From NCBI GenBank assembly GCA_015680685.1, contig MNCI01036589.1, positions 115,970 through 179,969 on the forward strand: a stretch of DNA of 64,000 nt. Reading direction: 5' to 3'. The position numbers and the translations under genes are program-made. This DNA is from Gnetum montanum (lineage: Eukaryota > Streptophyta > Gnetopsida > Gnetales > Gnetaceae). The notes under the pieces are model-generated. The model was given only the letters and a program-made list of their open reading frames with translations. It did no database searches and was not told the origin of the DNA. Shown piece after piece: positions 57,514 to 64,000 of this stretch (its first letter is position 1; each line of letters begins with the position of its first letter).

Positions 57514-58439
57514 TGATGAGTGATGAGGTACCCCTAGGCCCAACCATATGAATCACGAGCGTTCACACATGATCTAGTCGAACTCCGCAAATGAACTAGT
57601 TGTGGTATCTAGATAGTTACACATTGATCACAATTTGTTGTCTTCCCACCTAGACTAGTATTTGCTTTGTCACATATGTTTTAGTCTAGAGTGAGATGTA
57701 TGATGTGGTTCTAACTAATGCTACTCCTAGAGATAATGGAAAAAAATCTTAATTAAGCTAACTGGCAATGGAAAATAAAATCTAAGCTAACCAAAGTGTG
57801 ATGAGCATCCGTCCTTAATCATCCATGAGCATCTTGGACCTTGTGTACTACTTCTGGGATTACCAAGCGTACATTACTTGGGCCTTACTAGAGATGCTAC
57901 TAGGTTACCAAGTAGTTACACTTAAATGTTCATGATTAAGTCGTACTCATTCTGCATTTAACAACAGGAATAGTAAATGACAATAAAGAAATATTAACTA
58001 AAAAAACTGTAAATAACAACAATATCAATTAAACAAGTATATAATTAAACTAAGTGAATGCTGCAATGATGGAGTAATCTCAATCTTTATTGCCGGTCAT
58101 GTGCGTGTCCAAGTACGTCACACTCGAATAAAGATTTTGTACAATTATAATCATCACATTGTAGGCATGCACTTGGGAAAGAATTGAAAACTAATTGAAA
58201 ATTGACAAAAAGACTCTACTCTATTACTTGACAAAAGACCCAAAACCAAAAATCCCCTTCCTGTGTGCTCGAGTGCTATATTTATAGGCCGACATTGGAA
58301 TCAAAATATCATGTATTCGATATCATTGCCTAGGCCACGATATTACATACCTGATATCATGGATCCGATATCAAGGGTTCGATATCAGGGGTCTGATATC
58401 AAGGGTCCGATATCAAGGGTCTGATATCAGGACTCATCA
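57514..58439 (-). repeat. 3' LTR of element G
   Basis: 926 bp, TGATGAGTGATGAGG...GGACTCATCA. The element-strand U3 has about seven GATATC boxes (58310-58435), several in a repeat of about 17 bases (gatatcaagggtccgat). The purine tract CATGGTGTA (minus strand) adjoins at 58440. Confidence 0.88.
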
Positions 58440-61000
58440 TACACCATGACGGAATAAAAATTCATCCTCAAGTCAAACAAAGTGAGGAACAAGTTCAATC
58501 AGTTACAAACAGTGGATAGGTATGGGATTATTGAATGACCATGGACTATTTCATGCTGTAGTGTGGGATTAAACAAAATTTGGACACAGACACAAAATAC
58601 AAAAACTTGTGGAACTCATGTGGTTCCTGGTGGTGGTGGCTCCTCCATGGGTGCATTTCCTTTGTCCTGCGCTCCAGGCTTCTGAGATTAATACTATTGA
58701 AGAAGTGTCTGAAGTTTCTCTCTTCCATTTGAGGATCATAAGCCATCCATGCTAATGTTCCAATGTTTGATGGAGTTGACACTTCCCACAAACACGGCAA
58801 CTAGGGGAACACTTGATTGACCTTAACATACCATGCCACAAATAGCCATCATTCCTCTTCATAGGCTTTGGCCCTGATCTCTCCACCTTTTGCTTGGCCA
58901 AATTGTGTAGTGATAGGAGTTTCCTGATGGATGTTGAATGATTGTGCCTCCTACTTTGCATGTTCTACATGAGGTCCTTGGCCTTTGCCTCCTCTTGGGT
59001 GTTTAACTACACCTTGAGAAGGTCCTCCTTGCTTTCCTCTTTTAGGGGCCATCTGTAATCACACAAGGACCGATTATTACTAAGGTTGTTTAAAGAAATT
59101 TGGTTATCTTATACCTTACTCATTGCCTTTAAAAAATGTTTCATTCATTGCTTAGTATGATTCTAGAGTTAGAGATTTTTCAAGGAAGTTGCCCTAAAAG
59201 TTTAATGTCAAACCTAATCCATTTGGGTGACACATGAAAGGACATGTAATGGTTCTGAGAAATGCTAATAAAATGATGACAAAAGAAAGAATAGATTTGG
59301 AAATGGAGTACTCAAAGGGTATAAAATGATGTGATGGTGTGCAACAAGTACAAATTACAAAAGTCATGCAAGTGGATCCTCCCCAAAGTAGGTTCCAACC
59401 TATAATTCCCTTGTGTAACCACACCTTAAAATGTCCGTAGGGACTAGAAGGGTTAAATGCAACCTACACCTATGCAACAAAACACACACATGTTAAGCAC
59501 CACTGTTATGATGTATGAATTCTATGCCACACAAGACACAAGTTAGAAGTACTTGGATAGTAAGATGAGAGGAATCGTAGAAGGGATTGTAGAGATTGGG
59601 ACATGAGATAACCAACTCTTGGCACAATGAATCCTAAATGTTGTGTGTGATTAAAGTACCATTAGCCTTTTTCTCCAAGATCAAAACCAAGTCCATACCT
59701 CTGATCAGTGACATTGCATTATTTCATCTCAATGATAGACAACCATAAGAGCATCACAACAGCAAGGCGTACGATCACTTAGCATTTTGCGCAAGGGAGG
59801 AGTGATTTGAATTTTTCTACGACATGTTTTTTTATCTTTTCTTTGCTATTTTTCTTCTTTCTTTTCTTTTTCTTCTTCTAGCCAATTTGGCACTTTTTGT
59901 CTTTTCCAATGGTGATTTGGAGAAGCCACCAACCTTTAGGCATGGGTGCATGTCTTTCCAGTGGAACCTCCTAGAATAGCATTGAGTTCCTTTATTGAGT
60001 GCCTTTATTACAACTCTTATTCCCATTTTTAGTTAAATCTACAAGGATCTTAGTATAACCAAGTTGCATGATAGCACATACAGGTGTCACCAGAGAGAAT
60101 CCACAAGTCCCCTTGATGTCACACCCTTGTCATTCCCTCTTAGTCCATCACTTTTCACTCTAGGCATAATGAGTACAAAGTTACTTTAAATTTTAATGAT
60201 GACAAGAATATCATCGTACCCATAATAGAACCTTTTATTAATAGAATGAGTGGGTGGATGTTGTGGGCTCACTGTCCAAATAATTAGTCACTTGTGACTT
60301 GATAGCATAGAACAACACCTCAACCAACTAGTCATATGGGTATTTTATTTACGAATGAGATCACCCTCAAAAAGATAAAACAACAAATTGAAAGATGAAA
60401 AATTAGAAAACAAAAAATTATAAAACCAAAGAAAAAGAAAAACATTTACTAATTCTTCTTATTAGAATGGAAGGTGTTCCCCATGATTGAACCTTGTATC
60501 ATGGAAAAAATTAATAAATGAAAAGTTTGGATCCATGCATATTGGAACTATTGGGGTCTAGTCATATCGAAACCACTAGGTGTCTTTTGGTGTGGTGGCA
60601 GGAATGTACCCATATTGGGGTTCACACACTTGATTAAAAGTAGGCATAGTGGGGCAGATTATGAGATGTGGTCATGTGATAAGAAGCTGGCCCACTATGG
60701 CACCCGTGACCATAAGATGGTATGCAAGGATCAATATGTCTTCTCTCATGATTATATTCATTGGGCTGCATGGTTGTTGGAGCGTTAATTAATGACCTAC
60801 ATGAGGTAATAAGAGTCATTGAGTTCGAGGAGGTAGATGCATCACAGTGCTGGGCTTGTGCTAAGTTGGAAGATGCAGTGGTTTCAAAACCATGCTGTCT
60901 CTTTCTATGGTCATGCCTAAAGAAAGGATGCTGTCAACGTTGTGGAGGACTCTCACTACTGTTGACAATAGTAGCACAAGTGATGTTCGTTGGTTGGTGC
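58440..61000 (-). other. 3' non-coding region of element G
   Basis: No conserved domain was recognised on either strand. Short minus-strand frames (58546-58800, 60634-60819) have no visible motif. A pyrimidine-rich run (59820-59880) mirrors the purine-rich/T-rich stretches of B and C. Confidence 0.55.
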
Positions 61001-61031
61001 TATGATGTAAAACCTTCCGATACAACTGGTG

Positions 61032-62925
61032 TCAATGTAGAAGGAGGTGGAGGATGAGAATATTGAGAGTAAGCAGGAGTGTAAAGAACATGAGGTGGTA
61101 ATCCCATAGGAGAGGGCATGGGTTGATGATACTTGGGAGAATGATAACGACGAGGTGAAGTAGAGGATGTTGATCTAGTTGGAGAAATAGGGTGTTGAAC
61201 ATGATAAGCACTTGGTTTCGGATGGTATGAAGGGTGTGGACAGTTTGGTGATGGCCTCCCCCATGATTGGGGGTTTTTCCACTATAGTTGAGCATAGTAC
61301 TAAGGCCGATAAGAATTTGCCCACAAATAATATGATGGCTTTTGGAATTGCCCATAAAGTTGTGGGATAGGAATGCACCCAACCATGTACTTTTGTATGA
61401 AATTTGGATGTAACATTCTTTCCCAATGCTCATGTAGATGTGATAAGATTGGGCATTGGCCTTTTGGGTGATCGTACATGCAAACATCACATTGATACTT
61501 ATGTTTTGCGGTTGAGCCCCTATCCTCATATTTTCTTCAGCCCTTTTATCTAATTGTCGAATGGTGTTTTGCCCTATTTGTAGGTGTGGTATCCTCTGTT
61601 TGTTTTGGTTATCAAAGTTATCTTGCGTGGGTCTCCCTCTAATAATGTCTGCATATTCTCTACATTTTTCATGTACCCACTCCATCATCTTGTTGATCTT
61701 TGCCTCGATTTCATCTAGTGATTTTAGTATTGGCAAAGGTAGAAATGGTTTCACCTCCTTGAGGTGAGTTGATTTTCCTCTTTATGATTATGGACCTTTG
61801 TTACTTCAAGAGTTTGATCTTGTTGAGATTTTTCAACATTCTCCCATTTGGCTATTTCTCCTTCTTCTTTTGCTACTTGCTTAATAAGCTCTTGGAATTG
61901 ATGGGTTCATAGTTCATATAATTGACCTGGGGCATACATCCCTAGGGTCTCCCTGGTTTCATTACGAAGCCCATCCATGATGTGATACATTAGCCTTTCC
62001 TTGGAGAACCCATGGCCTGGATAATTATTTAACAATGAATAATATCTTTCTAAGGCCTTGTCCAAGGGTTCATGCTACCCTTGTCTCCATTCTTGGATTT
62101 GTCTCCTCAAGGCTGACACTCTTACATAGGTTTGATATCTTTTGGTGAAGAGTTCTACAATTGTTGACCAACTTCGAATCGATTTTGGCTTTAAAGACCT
62201 ATACCAAACTTTGGCTTGGCCAACAAGTGTCATAGGAAAGAGCTTAAGTTTTTTCCATCCATTATTAATATTGTTCCATGCACAGGCATCAGAGAAGGCT
62301 TGCAAATGATGTTGTGGATCTAATTCATAGCCTCCTAAAAACTTAGGGAAGTTGTTTAAGTTAAGCTTGGGTAGACAGCTTTCCTTTCAATGCCTGTAGG
62401 GTACTCGAACAACCTTGTGTATATACATTAGGTTCTTAGTGGCCAATAGGGGTTCATCATCACTAGGTAGATTATTAATCTGTCAGTTGGGACGATGTTG
62501 TCTTTGTTCATGTTGGCGTTCCTAACTTTGCCTATAAGTTTGATTTTTATTTCTACGTCGACCCCTTGAGAAATGATCATCCATGTCACAACCTAACGTT
62601 GAAGGAGCAGAGGAAGAGAAAGAGCTAGAAGACTTGTCATGACTTTTGTAAGTCTTCCAATCATCCTTGGATAAACTGTTGTTAGCCATTGAGAAGGTCT
62701 CCTAGGCCTTACGGGCCCTCTTGTTCTATGGGATGTTCCATCCTCACTAAAAGTGTATGGGTTGGATGATAAAAATCCTTAAGTATCGTTGGGGTGTCCA
62801 TGATCATATGAAACTCCTACATAAGATGGAGTACTCCAAACTTCATCTTCATCATAAATTTTATTGGTTCTCCAATGAATTGCCTCACTAGTTGTTGCAT
62901 TATCATAGTCTTGTGAAGGAGACAT
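61032..62925 (-). pseudogene. gag: gag of element G
   Basis: The ATG at 62925 starts MSPSQDYDNATTSEAIHW, nearly the same as F. Shifts follow. The capsid core is readable at 62350-62075 (GGYELDPQHHLQAFSDAC, KLKLFPMTLVGQAKVWYRSL, VELFTKRYQTY). Next comes text like GLRNETRETLGMYAPGQL (about 61960-61900). A zinc knuckle CDVCMYDHPKGQC lies near 61440-61500 with all four ligands kept. A Pro/His-rich C-terminus runs to about 61032. Several stops and frameshifts make it inactive. It is the most complete gag of its subfamily here. Confidence 0.82.
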
Positions 62926-63037
62926 TGTTGTGAATTGTGTGTGACTTATTTGCAATTATTTTGTTTGTAAAAGATATATCGTTAATGCTTTGTTACAGTG
63001 ATCTTGGATGATATAGCTAATCTAGATAACTAGCACC

Positions 63038-63057
63038 ATCCTTGACAACGGTGTCAA
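63038..63057 (-). promoter_or_regulatory. Primer-binding site of element G
   Basis: On the minus strand TTGACACCGTTGTCAAGGAT adjoins the 5' LTR (63058). It is a decayed TTGGCGCCGTTGCC-type site. Confidence 0.8.
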
Positions 63058-63944
63058 TGATGAGCGGCGAGGTACCCCTACACCCAACCATATGAATCAT
63101 GAGCGTTCATGCGTAATCTAGTCGAACTCCGCAAATGGACTAGTTGTGGTATCGTAGTTCACTGTCTTCCCACCTGGACTAGTATTTGCTTTATCACATA
63201 TGGTTTAGTACAGAGTGAGGTGTATGATGTGGTTCTAACTAATGTTACTCCTAGAGATAATGGAAAACAATCCTGATTAAGCTAATTGGCAATGGAAAAT
63301 AAAATCTAAGCTAACCAAAGTGTGATGAGCATCCGTCCTTAATCATCCGTGCGCATCTTGGACCTCATGTACTACTTCTAGGATTACCAAGTATACATTA
63401 ATTCTAGAGATGCTATTGGATTACCAAGTAGTTACACTTAAATGTTTGTGATTAAGCTGTACTCATTCCGCATTTAACAACAAGAATAGTAAATGACAAT
63501 AAAGAAATATTAACTAAGAATACTGTAAATAACAACAATAACAATTAAACAAGTAAATAATTAAACTAAGTGAATGCTGCAATGATGGAGTAATCTCAAT
63601 CTTTATTGCCGGTCATGTGCGTGTCCAAGTACGTCACACTCGAATAAAGGTTTTGTACAATTACAATCATCACATTGCGTGCATGCACTTGGGAAAGAAT
63701 TGAAAACTAATAAAAACACTCTACTCTATTACTTGACAAAAGACCCAAAACCAAAGACCCCCTTCCTATGTGCCCAAGTGCTATATTTATAGGCTAACAT
63801 AGGAATCACGATATCGTGTATTCGATATCATTGCCTAGGCCACGATATTGCGTACCTGATATCGTGAATCTGATATTAGGGGTCCGATATCAAGGGTTTG
63901 ATATCAAGAGTTCGATATTAGGGATCTGAGATCAGGACTCATCA
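63058..63944 (-). repeat. 5' LTR of element G
   Basis: 887 bp with the same ends and body as 57514-58439. TATA box is at 63784-63791 (minus strand). The GATATC boxes (63805-63935) are partly mutated (gatatta, gagatc). The LTR pair differs mainly by transitions and a few short indels, including one near 63150. Confidence 0.88.
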
Positions 63945-64000
63945 ATCATATTCATCAATGTTCACTAATTTATCAATCTAAAAAGTTGAACGATCATATT
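63945..64000. other. Right flank of element G
   Basis: It begins with TSD atcat and continues 'attcatcaatgttcact', the same tcatcaat-rich text that precedes G at 57420-57508. G therefore inserted into this low-complexity stretch behind copia remnant 2. Confidence 0.8.

Larger units (their letters stand above)
57514..63944 (-). mobile_element. Element G: gag-only non-autonomous gypsy element
   Basis: 6.43 kb on the minus strand with exact TSD atcat (57509-57513 and 63945-63949). LTRs are 57514-58439 and 63058-63944. Only gag is recognised; no protease, RT, RNase H or INT text was seen in about 4.6 kb of internal sequence. It belongs with F and the 1-333 LTR. Confidence 0.88.

Overview
This is a stretch of nuclear DNA from a land plant with a large, transposon-rich genome. 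The evidence is stacked plant LTR retrotransposons (Tat/Ogre-like and Athila-like Ty3/gypsy, plus Ty1/copia), plant-type PBS sequences, plant-sized GT-AG introns and heavy C-to-T decay. A seed plant, possibly a gymnosperm, would fit, but the sequence does not settle the species. I see no ordinary host gene, tRNA or rRNA. Almost everything is retrotransposon, most of it broken by stops and frameshifts.

Layout. 1-1605: LTRs and the tail of a shrunken gypsy element (H). 1606-5848: non-coding DNA with a degenerate tandem repeat and one N at a suspicious join. 5849-41578: an Athila-like element D (plus strand), cut twice. Its protease region is interrupted by a 19.7 kb Tat/Ogre-like element E (9502-29250, exact TSD cctac). 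Its polymerase region is interrupted between RNase H and integrase by a minus-strand element B (31592-38723, TSD gatgg/aatgg). E's own 5' LTR is split by a solo LTR (9581-11146, exact TSD gctga), giving three levels of nesting. 42180-45412: a copia remnant cut by gypsy element F (45413 to about 46995). 47215-57420: a second copia remnant, cut by minus-strand element C (49466-56817, TSD gattt/gatgt). 57514-63944: minus-strand gag-only element G (exact TSD atcat).

The most interesting object is inside E. Between protease and reverse transcriptase, on the opposite strand, lies a gene with its own TATA box (22498-22505) and at least eight exons (about 22225 to 17796). Its seven introns have GT-AG ends and join mostly in matching phase. 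Exons 2-3 resemble a degenerate NIF/FCP1-type HAD phosphatase domain, exon 4 is unrecognised, and exon 7 is coiled-coil-like. Three arrays of a short hairpin-like motif (stem GTC/GAC or GGCC/GGCC, then TAAACT) lie exactly at the boundaries PR | antisense gene | RT-INT | 3' end. Arrays of the palindrome GCGTATACGC lie in the LTR and in intron 1 of the antisense gene.

How they relate. D carries a full (decayed) gag-PR-RT-RH-INT set. B and C are relatives that share one deletion of RT-RH-INT, so they look like a non-autonomous family that needed a D-like helper. G and F are another gag-only subfamily. E is a separate lineage with two RNase H domains. All copies seen are inactive by stop codons, many of which look like CAG to TAG, CAA to TAA or CGA to TGA changes.
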